From positions 1-64,000 of the forward strand of contig JAACSN010000002.1 in assembly GCA_009993885.1 (NCBI GenBank): a stretch of DNA of 64,000 nucleotides. The letters are read 5' to 3'. Below, piece by piece: positions 55,258-64,000 of this stretch; the first letter of the stretch is position 1; every line of letters begins with the position of its first letter. The position numbers and the translations under genes were made by a program. Source of the DNA: Alphaproteobacteria bacterium (lineage in GTDB: Bacteria > Pseudomonadota > Alphaproteobacteria > Caedimonadales > UBA9215). Below the pieces are notes generated by a model, which did not search any database, was not told the DNA's origin, and was given only the letters and a program-made list of their open reading frames with translations.

Positions 55258-55761
55258 ATGTGCTTTTACCCCAAAATCAATGATTACAAAAAAACAACAC
55301 CTCTTTTAAATCTTAAGGAGTTTTATTCCGGCTCTCTCAAAGCTCATGGCGTTGCCCGAAATTGGCGTGGAAAAGTTGTGAGAAAATTTCAAGCAGAGGT
55401 ATCGGGACTCTCAACGGGTGACGATTTAACCTTGCATGAATTTTTCACCTACGATGATGGCAGAACATTCAAACGCAAATGGGATATAAAAGAAGAAAAA
55501 ACAGCCCGACCCGACGAGTATAATTTTACAGGCACAGGAGCCGATATTTTTGGCCAAATCGTCGGACAAAGCCGAGGGTGCGCAGCACACCTTTTCTACA
55601 CCCTCAAAATTCCCTCTAAGAAATCGAAAAAAGGATTTTCAACTTTAACCGTTGATCACCGGCAATACAAAATTGACGAAACCCATACCCTGCATTTCTT
55701 AAAACTGAAGAAATTTGGGTTCACTCTTATCAACAGCACTGTGATGTTTACAAAAGTGTAG
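55258..55761 (+). CDS. DUF3833 family protein without its usual lipoprotein signal
   Basis: 167 aa. The sequence follows the DUF3833 pattern: P-K-I-x-D-Y near the start, L-N-L-K-E-F-Y-S-G-S-L-K-A-H-G, L-H-E-F-F-T-Y-D-D-G, R-K-W-D-I-K, and L-K-L-K-K-F-G-F at the end. Family members are usually lipoproteins with a cysteine just before this part. Here only M-C precedes it, and the codons upstream contain a stop. So the signal peptide is lost or never existed. Role unknown. Convergent with the protease gene, 9 bp apart. Confidence 0.75.
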   Translation: MCFYPKINDYKKTTPLLNLKEFYSGSLKAHGVARNWRGKVVRKFQAEVSGLSTGDDLTLHEFFTYDDGRTFKRKWDIKEEKTARPDEYNFTGTGADIFGQIVGQSRGCAAHLFYTLKIPSKKSKKGFSTLTVDHRQYKIDETHTLHFLKLKKFGFTLINSTVMFTKV

Positions 55762-55770
55762 ATGTGTCTT

Positions 55771-56868
55771 TCACTGCTCTGCTAGAAATATTTCGGCTTT
55801 TTCTTGCATCCATCTATAGACGGTCGGTGTAATAGCAGCAGCCGTTTGAAAAAGGTTAACCGTGCTGTCCGGAATATCATAATAGCTCTTAGCAAAACGC
55901 CTTAACATTTTCCGGCCGAAAGATCCTTCTGAAAGGCCGTTATCCCATCCGATCCATTTCTCTCGAGCGTTTTTTGGAATAAACTGATAAAATCGCTTTG
56001 CAGGCTGCTTTATAAGGGGAAGTTCTGCAGTTGAAACCACCCCGATAATACGCCCTTCATGAATAATAGGGCCGCCGCTATCGCCGTGAGAAAATGCCCC
56101 TATAACTTTTATATTGTCCGGAAATACTTTAGGGTTATTTAATTTTTCAACACGATCCCAAAAAAAGTGCGTTTGAGATTTTCTTTTGATCTCATCGGGT
56201 GAGATATCCAGGGTCAAATCATAGCCGCATCCATGTTCATACAGGATATTCTTTTTGGGCGTTAGCATCATATAAGATGCCATTTTTTGAGTCTTGTCCT
56301 TTTCATAGAACACATGCCCCTTATCATTAAATGTCCCGGGCGCTCCATAGCCGACAAAGCTTGCAAGACATGTCTCGGCTCTTTCATAGTCTAAGGGTGA
56401 CACCGTCATAAAATCAACACAAACGGGATCTTGAAACAATCTGTGAATCTTGAGCTCATTATGGCTAAACGTGTAGCTCCCCTCCTCTAAAAAAATAATA
56501 CCCACATCAAAACACTTATCTTTTAGTTGCGTATATAGGGGGTAAATATGTTTGTTGTTATGGCTTAAAGGGAGGTTTACTTTTCCTGTCGGCGTGTCAA
56601 GTGCCATGGCAACACGTGCTTTTCCTTCAATCACATGAGCCGCCGTCAAAACGGCCGGACGACCGTCTAAAACAATAAGAGTTCCCGTTCCTGCGCTATT
56701 TTTGGAAGGAGATATGACTTTCACCTGCCCTGTGGCAGAGAAGGTTTTCCCAAAATCAACAGCGTTCTTACGGCTATGCTTATCGTATAGAATAGCCCCC
56801 CAAGATGCCGAGGGCAAAAAAGAAAAACAGAACAATAAAACGTGAAGGTATTTAATTATTTTGTTCAA
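55771..56868 (-). CDS. Exported trypsin-like (S1) serine protease
   Basis: 365 aa with signal peptide (V-L-L-F-C-F-S-F-L-P-S-A-S-W-G). The catalytic triad is visible: His78 in L-T-A-A-H-V-I, Asp121 in F-D-V-G-I-I-F-L, Ser264 in H-G-D-S-G-G-P-I-I. There is no PDZ domain, so it is not a DegP-type protease; the C-terminal 80 residues are helical and unlike known families. Periplasmic or secreted. It follows plsX on the same strand after 163 bp, where fabH would be expected. Confidence 0.85.
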   Translation of the reverse strand: MNKIIKYLHVLLFCFSFLPSASWGAILYDKHSRKNAVDFGKTFSATGQVKVISPSKNSAGTGTLIVLDGRPAVLTAAHVIEGKARVAMALDTPTGKVNLPLSHNNKHIYPLYTQLKDKCFDVGIIFLEEGSYTFSHNELKIHRLFQDPVCVDFMTVSPLDYERAETCLASFVGYGAPGTFNDKGHVFYEKDKTQKMASYMMLTPKKNILYEHGCGYDLTLDISPDEIKRKSQTHFFWDRVEKLNNPKVFPDNIKVIGAFSHGDSGGPIIHEGRIIGVVSTAELPLIKQPAKRFYQFIPKNAREKWIGWDNGLSEGSFGRKMLRRFAKSYYDIPDSTVNLFQTAAAITPTVYRWMQEKAEIFLAEQ

Positions 56869-57031
56869 TTTTATATATACCGAAAAATATCATACGTTTT
56901 ATATATAAAAGAAACGTCGAATTTTGTCAAAAAAATAAGAAAATTAAAAAGATAGAGTAAAAAAATGACGAACCAAGCCCTGAAATTCCCACGAAAATTT
57001 GGTCCTATTCTGCCTATCTGCCATAAAGTCG

Positions 57032-58117
57032 TTAATCAAGGCCTACGCCGCTTTCAGCGATAATAAGTTTTTCTTGTAAGGCTTCAATTTCGTTTTCAAG
57101 GCTTTCATTGACCTTATTTTTAGCCAAATCAAAAGCAACGGAAATAGCGCAAGAAAAACCGAATGCATCGGTTCCGCCATGACTCTTGACAGAAATCCCC
57201 CGAAGCCCCAAAAACTGAGCCCCGTTATAGCGACGCGGGTCAAGGCGTTTTTTGAAAGCCCTAAACCCCGGAAGGGATATAAAAGCACCAAGCCTTGTAA
57301 TCCACGTCCGTTTGAGTTCTTCACGCATCACTTCGGCAACAAATCTAACACTACCTTCAATGGTTTTCAACGCAACATTACCTGTAAAACCGTCGGTTAC
57401 AATAACATCGACTTTACCGTTAAAGACCTCATCGCCTTCAATAAAACCTACGTAATTCTCAACAGCTCCCGCCTTTTGAATCATGCTTTGTGCTTCTTTG
57501 AGAACCGTAGTGCCCTTAAGTTCTTCAGATCCGATATTTAAAAGAGCAACAGAAGGATTCGTCACGCCTTGCACACACTTTGCAAAAGCTTGACCCATAA
57601 TGCAAAATTGCACAAGGACATCCGCCGGCACATGGACATTGGCCCCAAGATCAAGCATCACGATCCCCTTACCGTCCTTTGTCGGAAGAAGAGTTGTAAT
57701 CGCAGGGCGTTGAAGGCCGGGAATTGTCTTTAAAAGTAGTTTTGAAAGAACCATATAAGCGCCGGTATTGCCGGCGGATACAACGGCATCAGCCTCACCG
57801 TCTGCAACGACTTGAATGGCTCGTCTCATGCTTGAGTCTTTGAATTGACGAATAGCTAAGCGAGGTTCGGTTGCACCGGAAATCACCTCACTACACGCAA
57901 TAAATTGAATTTTCTCGTTGCCCCAAAGCCCCTGTTTTTTGAGCTCCGGAACAACAGAGGACTCTAAACCGAAAACCTTAAAACAGACACCGGGGTGTTT
58001 TTTATGGGCAAGCGCAACACCCTCAACTGTCGTAACGGGGGCGTTATCCCCCCCCATCGCATCTATCGCCAGTGTCGTAAATTCTTTTTTAGACGGGTTT
58101 AGGACCGTTTGCTGCAT
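57032..58117 (-). CDS. plsX: Phosphate acyltransferase PlsX
   Basis: 361 aa from ATG 58117; a TTG two codons upstream is nearer to AGGA and could be used. Makes acyl-phosphate for phospholipid synthesis. I-A-I/A-I-D-A-M-G-G-D-N-A-P at the start, S-A-G-N-T-G-A-Y-M, L-D-L-G-A-N and V-T-D-G-F-T-G-N-V-A-L-K are characteristic. rpmF lies upstream, as in most bacteria. The usual downstream fabH is missing. Confidence 0.95.
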   Translation of the reverse strand: MQQTVLNPSKKEFTTLAIDAMGGDNAPVTTVEGVALAHKKHPGVCFKVFGLESSVVPELKKQGLWGNEKIQFIACSEVISGATEPRLAIRQFKDSSMRRAIQVVADGEADAVVSAGNTGAYMVLSKLLLKTIPGLQRPAITTLLPTKDGKGIVMLDLGANVHVPADVLVQFCIMGQAFAKCVQGVTNPSVALLNIGSEELKGTTVLKEAQSMIQKAGAVENYVGFIEGDEVFNGKVDVIVTDGFTGNVALKTIEGSVRFVAEVMREELKRTWITRLGAFISLPGFRAFKKRLDPRRYNGAQFLGLRGISVKSHGGTDAFGFSCAISVAFDLAKNKVNESLENEIEALQEKLIIAESGVGLD

Positions 58118-58172
58118 AGCCAAAATAGTATCCTGCTAGATTTCTAAAGACCGATCTTACAGGTCACAAGCG

Positions 58173-58361
58173 CTACGCTTGTACAACGACAACGTCAACA
58201 ACTTGACGGCCTTTATATTCGCCACACCCTTCACAAACGTGGTGGGCCAGCTTACGTGTACCGCAATTTCCACACTCAGTACTTTTTACAACTGAAAGAG
58301 CGTGATGTGAACGGCGCATATTGCGCTTGGATTTGGATGTTTTTTTCTTTGGAACAGCCAT
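58173..58361 (-). CDS. rpmF: Ribosomal protein bL32
   Basis: 62 aa, ATG after [26 protein letters not shown] and a zinc-type C-G-N-C...C-E-G-C arrangement. Precedes plsX by 49 bp, probably one transcript. Confidence 0.96.
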   Translation of the reverse strand: MAVPKKKTSKSKRNMRRSHHALSVVKSTECGNCGTRKLAHHVCEGCGEYKGRQVVDVVVVQA

Positions 58362-58512
58362 GACTCAAAATCCTTTTATAAAATTAGAAAAACAAACCCT
58401 ACCCTCTTTCAAAGCGAATAGGCCTATGTCTTAAGATTGTTTAACCGAGTTTCACACAAACAGCAAGAAAAAACAATCAAAATTCTCCTCAAGTTTATTT
58501 TCCGAGAGGACT

Positions 58513-59316
58513 CTACAGATAATAAGCCCAATAAAGCAGAAAACCACCAAGGCCTAAACGATAGACAACAAAGGGAGTAAGATCACGTTGACGGAGCCAG
58601 CGAAGCATAAAATTAATGGCAATAATGCCGGCCAAAAAAGCCACAAGAGCGGCAATAGAGGCATCTTTATAGACGGAAGAAAAAGCACCCGCCTTAATCG
58701 CATCATAAGCCGTGAGACTTGCCGCAGCCGTAATAGCAGGAATCGCCAGCAAAAAACTAAAGCGGGCAGCTTCGGCCCTCTCGAATCCCAAAAAGCGCAT
58801 CATCGTGATACAGGCGCCGGAACGGCTGGTTCCGGGAATCAAGGCCAACGCCTGTGCAACACCAACCCAAAAGGCTTTCGGACCCGTTATATCTCCGCTC
58901 TTTTTTGTATCGGGAGAAAAGCGGTCGGCAATATACATGACAACGGCATACCCCGTCATCGTCCATCCGATCAACGCAACGGAACGCAAATGGTTCACCC
59001 CATAGCGCTTAAGGAAAAGTCCGAAAATCACAGCAGGCACGGTCCCGATGCATAAAAGAATAAAGAGCTTTCCTCCTTTGGTAACCTTTCCTTTCAGCAA
59101 TTGAAAAAAACCGGCAATCATAGACAAAACATCTTTCCAGAAATAAATGAGCACGGAACCCAAAGTGCCCACATGCACAGCGACATCCATTAAATGCCCC
59201 TGATCTTTCCAAGCCAGAAAATAAGGCATTAAAATCAAATGTCCCGACGAACTGATAGGCAAAAACTCTGTTAAACCCTGAATGACGGACAGAATAATAA
59301 TTTGGTATAAAAACAC
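58513..59316 (-). CDS. uppP: Undecaprenyl-diphosphatase UppP (BacA)
   Basis: 267 aa, GTG start. Recycles the undecaprenyl carrier for peptidoglycan and other glycans; overproduction is linked to bacitracin resistance. The active-site segments are E-F-L-P-I-S-S-S-G-H-L and P-G-T-S-R-S-G-A with eight membrane helices. It implies continued peptidoglycan or glycan synthesis. Divergent from the GST-like gene. Confidence 0.95.
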   Translation of the reverse strand: MFLYQIIILSVIQGLTEFLPISSSGHLILMPYFLAWKDQGHLMDVAVHVGTLGSVLIYFWKDVLSMIAGFFQLLKGKVTKGGKLFILLCIGTVPAVIFGLFLKRYGVNHLRSVALIGWTMTGYAVVMYIADRFSPDTKKSGDITGPKAFWVGVAQALALIPGTSRSGACITMMRFLGFERAEAARFSFLLAIPAITAAASLTAYDAIKAGAFSSVYKDASIAALVAFLAGIIAINFMLRWLRQRDLTPFVVYRLGLGGFLLYWAYYL

Positions 59317-59419
59317 GCGTACGATACTCTTCTTTCGTTAAAGTTTGTTTGATGATACAGTAAAAAATAAGAACGACAACCACCTTGATGTCCCCAAGGC
59401 ATTTGAAAGAGAAAAGTTG

Positions 59420-60097
59420 ATGAGAACTTTATTTCACTATCCCCTTTGCCCTTTTTCAAGAAAAGTACGCCTTGTTCTTGGCGAAAAAAGAATCGAGTTC
59501 ACCCTTCAAAATGAACCTGTTTGGAAAAAACAGGAAGAATTTTTAGAACTGAATCCGGCGGGTCAAGTCCCCGTATTCATTGATAGTATCAATGATCAGA
59601 CCCTTTGCTTATCGGAAAGCCAAGCTATATTGGAATACCTTGAAGAGGCTTACCCCGAAATTCCCCTCAGGCCGGAATCTATCCGAAACCGCGCCGAAAT
59701 GCGTCGTCTTTGCCATTACATTGACGGAAAATTTTACACCGACGTGATCCGCAAAGTTGTTTATGAAAAAACCCTCAAACGCCTTATGGGAGAAGGCGGG
59801 CCTGATTCTCGACATCTGAGAGAGGGCACACAAGCCCTTCCCCCCTATCTCGACTATTTTTCATGGCTTCTTGAAAAAAGGCACTGGCTTGCCGGCGACA
59901 CTCTTACCTTTGCAGATTTCACGCTGGCAGCCCACCTCTCTTGCCTTGATTATATGGGGAACGTCCCTTGGGAAAAATACCCGGAAGTTAAAGAATGGTA
60001 TGTACGCCTTAAGTCACGCCCCTCTTTCAAACCTCTTTTAGCAGATACCGTTGCCGGCATAATCCTGTCCTCAACTTATCGCGACCTTGATTTCTAA
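59420..60097 (+). CDS. Glutathione S-transferase family protein
   Basis: 225 aa from ATG 59420, which begins the canonical fold (L-F-H-Y-P-L-C-P-F-S-R-K-V-R); an earlier in-frame start at 59345 overlaps the uppP leader. N-terminal thioredoxin-like domain with C-P-F-S, N-P-A-G-Q-V-P-V-F and S-E-S-Q-A-I-L-E-Y-L; C-terminal helical domain with T-F-A-D-F-T-L-A-A-H-L. Substrate unknown. The C-P-F-S motif recalls glutaredoxin-like or omega-type GSTs. Confidence 0.88.
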   Translation: MRTLFHYPLCPFSRKVRLVLGEKRIEFTLQNEPVWKKQEEFLELNPAGQVPVFIDSINDQTLCLSESQAILEYLEEAYPEIPLRPESIRNRAEMRRLCHYIDGKFYTDVIRKVVYEKTLKRLMGEGGPDSRHLREGTQALPPYLDYFSWLLEKRHWLAGDTLTFADFTLAAHLSCLDYMGNVPWEKYPEVKEWYVRLKSRPSFKPLLADTVAGIILSSTYRDLDF

Positions 60098-60417
60098 AAA
60101 ACTCTCATCCCCGTTTTTTCCACATCACCTCGGCTCAATGAGTAACCTGCTTAAAAATTTATTTTTCCTTTACCGATTTTTTACGCTTTGCCCTCCATAA
60201 TTTCTTAAGGTCGGGAAAGATATCTCTTCTTACTTTTTGTAAAAAAGGAGACAAAGGCTTTTTCCTTCCTTTCTTTCCATGATTTAGCTTTGAAAAAAAA
60301 ATGGATATGATAGGATTTTGATATAAAAAAAACGCTCTTATTCACAGCTTGTTACCCTTTAAAACGGCAATTTGAAAAAAGAGATGCCTTACAAATAAAA
60401 ATAAAGAAAAGACGTTC
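60098..60417. other. 320-bp intergenic region
   Basis: Between the GST-like gene and gdh, very AT-rich. No RNA gene or repeat recognised. On the minus strand a frame of about 55 codons ends at TAA 60159-60161 with a basic tail (R-R-D-I-F-P-D-L-K-K-L-W-R-A-K-R-K-K), but it has no ATG or GTG start with a site, so I do not call it. The gdh promoter should lie here. Confidence 0.5.
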
Positions 60418-63400
60418 ATGGAAAACTCTGTACAAAAAATTGTTGACGACCTTTCACTTCTTCTAAAAAAAGCTGTTCCCGAAGACCAAGCTGACTTGGC
60501 TTATGATTTTGTCCGGCATTTTTATACCAATCCCGCAAAAGAAACTTTGACGCGCATGAATCAAAGCGACATTGTTGACGGTTTGGAACATTTATGGACT
60601 TTCTTTTATGAACGCAAAGCAGGCGAACCCAAAACCCGCGTTTACCATTGGAAGCCTAAGGTTAACAATGCATTAGCAGAGCGCATTATCATTGATATTG
60701 TTAACGACAACATGTCTTTTTCCCTTGATTCCCTTTACGGACTGTTGCAACGCTTAGGGACAAAAGCAAGGCTTACCTTCCACCCTATCCTGGCCGTAGA
60801 ACGTAATGAAAAAGGTGAAGTTCAAAGTATCTCGGGACCAACGGAAATTGGGAAAAAACAATCCCTTGAATATATTATCCACTGTGAAATTGTTGACCTC
60901 GTTTCCCCGGAGCTGATTGCCGAACTTAAGGCCTCCATTCCTAATATGTTAAGAGATGTAAGGTGGGCTAATGAAGACTGGAAAGACATGCGAGCAAAAG
61001 CCCTTGAAACCATTGAGGAGCTTAAAACGTACGAAGAAAAAGGCGTCTTGCACAGCTCTATTGAAGAAGCCATCAAATTTGTTGAATGGATTGAAAACGA
61101 GCATTATACCTTTTTGGGCTATTGCAACTATGACCTCGTTGATGATGAGCCGGAAAACATTGCCCATCGTGTTAAATCGGAATCTGCTTTAGGCGTTTTA
61201 AGGGACCGAGAAATTTCAAAGCTTCAAACTCTTTTCAGCGGTATTGCGCTCAGTAGCGATACAAAGAAATACATCTTTGATTCTTTTCCTATTATCATCA
61301 ATAAAACAAGTTGTCTCTCGCATGTTCACCGTAATGTCCGCATGGATTGCGTCGGAATACGACGCTATAACGACCAAGGGAAGGTCATCGGCATTCGCTT
61401 GTTTGTCGGGCTTTTCACCTCCGTCGCCTATGACAGCAGTGCCCGTGATATTCCTTTACTGCGAACAAAAATCTCAAAAATCATTAAACGCGCCGGATTT
61501 ACCTATGATTGGCATGACGGCAAGGCCTTAATTCATATTCTCGATTCTCTCCCGCGGGACGAGCTTTTTCAAGCGTCCATCAAAGAATTAACCGACATCG
61601 GACTTGAAATTCTTCGTCTCCAAGAGCGCCGACGCCTTGCATTCTTTGTCCGTCGAGACCAATTTAACCGATTTTTGTCCTGTCTTGTCTATATTCCGCG
61701 TGATCGTTTTGATTCGGATCTATGCGATCGTATTGCAGAGATTTTAAGCGTAGAATTTGAAGGCACTATTGGGACTTACAAAGCACAATATGGCGAGCTT
61801 GCTTTTGCGCGTGTCCATTACACTGTCCATTCTACAACAGGCCTAAAAGATCATTACGATATAGAGCGTATTGAAGCTCTCTTGATAGAAGAGTCCCGAA
61901 CATGGACAGATGACTTAAAACTTACCTTAATGGAGCACTATCATGAAGTCCAAAGCGCCTATCTCTACCGCCGTTATCGCAAGGCCTTTGATAGAGGTTA
62001 TCAGGATCGCCAAAAAGGGGCTGCCGTTCTCGAAGACCTTATAGAAATTGAAAAGGTTTACGAGAACGATCCGTTCCGTGTGCGTATTTATAGGACTTCC
62101 AGTGAGGCTTCCACTGCCTTAAAACTCAAATTTTATAATCGCTCGGTTCCCCTACCCCTCTCAGATATCCTGCCCATTTTAGAAAACTTGGATCTAAAAG
62201 TTGTGAGCGAAGTGCCTTATTCTGTTTTGCCCCTTGGTGAAGAAGAAAGTGTTTGGATCCACGATTTCATCTTGGAATCTCGGGGCTCTTGTCTCATTGA
62301 TATTGAAAAAGCCTGCAGAAAATTTGAAGAGACTCTTATAAAGGTTTACAATCGCGCCATTGAAAACGATGCCTTTAACCGTCTGGTCTTGCGAGCAAAT
62401 CTGGATTGGTGGCAATGTATTTTATTTAGAGCCTATGCCAAATACCTACGTCTTATCGGCACTCCTTTTTCAAAGGCTTATATCTCAAATACCCTTATAA
62501 AAAACCCAACGGTTGTTTCCTTATTAGCAGAACTCTTTGAAGAACGTTTTCATCCGTCAAAGGCTCACAATTGTGAAGAGCTCATTGAAAAAATAAAAAC
62601 TCATCTTGATGCTATTTCCAATGCAGACGAAGATCGTATTCTAAGACTTTATCTAACGGTTATCACCTCAACCATTCGAACAAACGCTTACCAACATGAT
62701 CATAACGGAAATTCAAAGAGCTATATTTCTTTCAAAATTTCCTCCCGCGATATTGAGGAACTGCCGAAACCACGCCCCTTATATGAAGTCTTTGTTTATT
62801 CTTCTTACATGGAAGGTATTCACTTGCGCGGTGGCAAAGTTGCCCGCGGGGGGATTCGTTGGTCTGACCGACAAGAGGATTTCAGAACAGAAGTTTTAAG
62901 TCTTGTAAAAGCCCAAATGGTTAAAAATACAGTCATTGTGCCTGTGGGATCAAAAGGCGGCTTTATTGTTAAGACGCCGCTTGAAGGCAAAAGTCGTGAA
63001 GATTTTTTTCAAGAAGGCATCCGTTGTTATCGCACCCTCATTCGAGGTTTATTGGACATCACGGATAATCTGGTGGGCGAAGAAGTTGTCCCCCCTCGAG
63101 ATGTTAAACGGTGGGACGGTGACGATACATACCTTGTTGTAGCTGCCGATAAAGGCACGGCAACCTTCTCTGATTTTGCCAATGAAATTTCCAAGGAATA
63201 TAATTTCTGGCTGGGAGATGCTTTTGCCTCCGGCGGATCCGTCGGATACGATCACAAAAAAATGGGTATCACCGCACGAGGTGCTTGGAAAGCCGTACAA
63301 CGCCATTTCCGAGAACTCGGCAAAGATATTCAAAAAGAACCCTTCACCGTCGTCGGTATCGGCGATATGTCGGGAGATGTTTTTGGCAACGGCATGCTCC

Positions 63401-64000
63401 TTTCTAAAACAATAGAACTTGTAGCGGCCTTTAATCATCTTCATATTTTCATTGATCCGACGCCAAATGCAGAAGAAAGCTTTAAAGAAAGGGAACGTCT
63501 CTTTAATTTACCTCGCTCCACATGGGATGATTATGATCGAAAAGTCCTCTCAAACGGGGGTGAGATTTATTCACGGAGTGCCAAAACCCTTATTCTCAAC
63601 CCTATCATTCAAAAAATGTTCGGTCTGGAATCCGCAGAAATTCGCCCCGACGACCTCATTAAAACCATTTTAAAATATCAAGCCGATTTATTATGGTTCG
63701 GGGGCATTGGAACCTATATTAAATCCGCCGCTGAAAGCCATGGAGATGTAGGAGATCGTGCCAATGATAATGTCAGAGTTAATGCCAAAGACCTCCGTGC
63801 TCAAGTCATCGCCGAGGGGGCGAACCTAGGTTGCACACAGTTAGCACGCGTTGAATTCGCACGTATTGCTCACGGCCGTATTAATACGGATGCCATTGAT
63901 AACTCAGCAGGGGTTTCCTGCTCCGACCGCGAAGTTAATATCAAAATTTTGTTCAACGCCATTATGCAAGCAAAGAAAATTACTTTGCCGGAACGCAATA
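60418..64000 (+). CDS. NAD-specific glutamate dehydrogenase, large type (3' end outside window)
   Basis: ATG at 60418; 1194 codons are in the window and the frame is open at the edge. The family is about 1600 residues. It deaminates glutamate to 2-oxoglutarate with NAD+, feeding amino acids into the TCA cycle, useful for a bacterium living on host amino acids. The N-terminal regulatory part is long (including ACT-like segments). The catalytic part has G-G-I-R-W-S-D-R, V-P-V-G-S-K-G-G-F-I-V-K with the active-site lysine, S-V-G-Y-D-H-K-K-M-G-I-T and V-G-I-G-D-M-S-G-D-V-F-G-N-G-M. Sequence is intact throughout. Confidence 0.95.
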   Translation, partial: MENSVQKIVDDLSLLLKKAVPEDQADLAYDFVRHFYTNPAKETLTRMNQSDIVDGLEHLWTFFYERKAGEPKTRVYHWKPKVNNALAERIIIDIVNDNMSFSLDSLYGLLQRLGTKARLTFHPILAVERNEKGEVQSISGPTEIGKKQSLEYIIHCEIVDLVSPELIAELKASIPNMLRDVRWANEDWKDMRAKALETIEELKTYEEKGVLHSSIEEAIKFVEWIENEHYTFLGYCNYDLVDDEPENIAHRVKSESALGVLRDREISKLQTLFSGIALSSDTKKYIFDSFPIIINKTSCLSHVHRNVRMDCVGIRRYNDQGKVIGIRLFVGLFTSVAYDSSARDIPLLRTKISKIIKRAGFTYDWHDGKALIHILDSLPRDELFQASIKELTDIGLEILRLQERRRLAFFVRRDQFNRFLSCLVYIPRDRFDSDLCDRIAEILSVEFEGTIGTYKAQYGELAFARVHYTVHSTTGLKDHYDIERIEALLIEESRTWTDDLKLTLMEHYHEVQSAYLYRRYRKAFDRGYQDRQKGAAVLEDLIEIEKVYENDPFRVRIYRTSSEASTALKLKFYNRSVPLPLSDILPILENLDLKVVSEVPYSVLPLGEEESVWIHDFILESRGSCLIDIEKACRKFEETLIKVYNRAIENDAFNRLVLRANLDWWQCILFRAYAKYLRLIGTPFSKAYISNTLIKNPTVVSLLAELFEERFHPSKAHNCEELIEKIKTHLDAISNADEDRILRLYLTVITSTIRTNAYQHDHNGNSKSYISFKISSRDIEELPKPRPLYEVFVYSSYMEGIHLRGGKVARGGIRWSDRQEDFRTEVLSLVKAQMVKNTVIVPVGSKGGFIVKTPLEGKSREDFFQEGIRCYRTLIRGLLDITDNLVGEEVVPPRDVKRWDGDDTYLVVAADKGTATFSDFANEISKEYNFWLGDAFASGGSVGYDHKKMGITARGAWKAVQRHFRELGKDIQKEPFTVVGIGDMSGDVFGNGMLLSKTIELVAAFNHLHIFIDPTPNAEESFKERERLFNLPRSTWDDYDRKVLSNGGEIYSRSAKTLILNPIIQKMFGLESAEIRPDDLIKTILKYQADLLWFGGIGTYIKSAAESHGDVGDRANDNVRVNAKDLRAQVIAEGANLGCTQLARVEFARIAHGRINTDAIDNSAGVSCSDREVNIKILFNAIMQAKKITLPERN

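Noticed and set aside
60159-60330. Minus-strand frame with basic C-terminal tail in front of gdh
   Set aside because: No ATG or GTG with a binding site and a T9 run at its front; at most a decayed piece.

Overview
The window reads as chromosome of an AT-leaning alphaproteobacterium, probably host-associated and possibly of the Holosporales/Rickettsiales side of the class. The evidence is a large NAD-type glutamate dehydrogenase, COQ9, a SuhB of alphaproteobacterial type, the rpsF-rpsR-DUF2232-rplI order, rpmF followed by plsX, a LON-domain gene next to a Trm112-like gene, and a two-domain malic enzyme. The host-associated reading is an inference from the unusually large number of genes for exported proteins of unknown function (LRR, GNAT-like, lipase-like, trypsin-like, PagL-like and many small ones).

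Region 1 (1-6540) is accessory DNA. It opens inside a polymorphic toxin gene and continues as a run of four toxin-tip/immunity cassettes. In these the immunity genes are intact while the toxin pieces are progressively broken: one frameshifted, one split by an in-frame TAG, one reduced to 29 codons. It is followed by a decayed DUF3857/DUF2569 membrane protein gene, an exported hypothetical protein and an IS5-type transposase scar.

Region 2 (6540-29220) is mostly housekeeping: ssb, gyrA, coq9, rpsU, the rpmH-rnpA-yidD-yidC-engB cluster, maeB, mgtE, sppA, an ABC permease/ATPase pair, suhB and efp. Exported proteins of unknown role are interspersed: a GNAT fold with a signal peptide, two small paralogues and a leucine-rich-repeat protein.

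Region 3 (29400-44510) holds two exported hypotheticals, one with its ribosome binding site inside a perfect inverted repeat. It continues with atpHAGD (no atpC follows), tRNA-Gly and rarA, then a 39-bp direct repeat flanking an exported protein gene, an exported lipase-like protein, an MscS channel, an asparagine-synthetase-like pseudoenzyme and a long-form hibernation factor.

Region 4 (44570-51180, minus strand) is a translation cluster: LON-domain protein, Trm112-like, def, fmt, truA, a heptosyltransferase-like gene, then rpsF-rpsR-DUF2232-rplI. Region 5 (51330-64000) holds envelope and transport functions (lipoprotein, CDF transporter, PagL-like enzyme, DUF3833, S1 protease), then plsX-rpmF, uppP, a GST-like gene and the glutamate dehydrogenase that runs off the end.

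The strongest candidates for unusual biology are the toxin/immunity array, the asparagine-synthetase-like protein that has lost several active-site motifs, the exported GNAT protein, and the structured leader that hides a Shine-Dalgarno sequence. No complete mobile element, CRISPR array or rRNA operon was seen.
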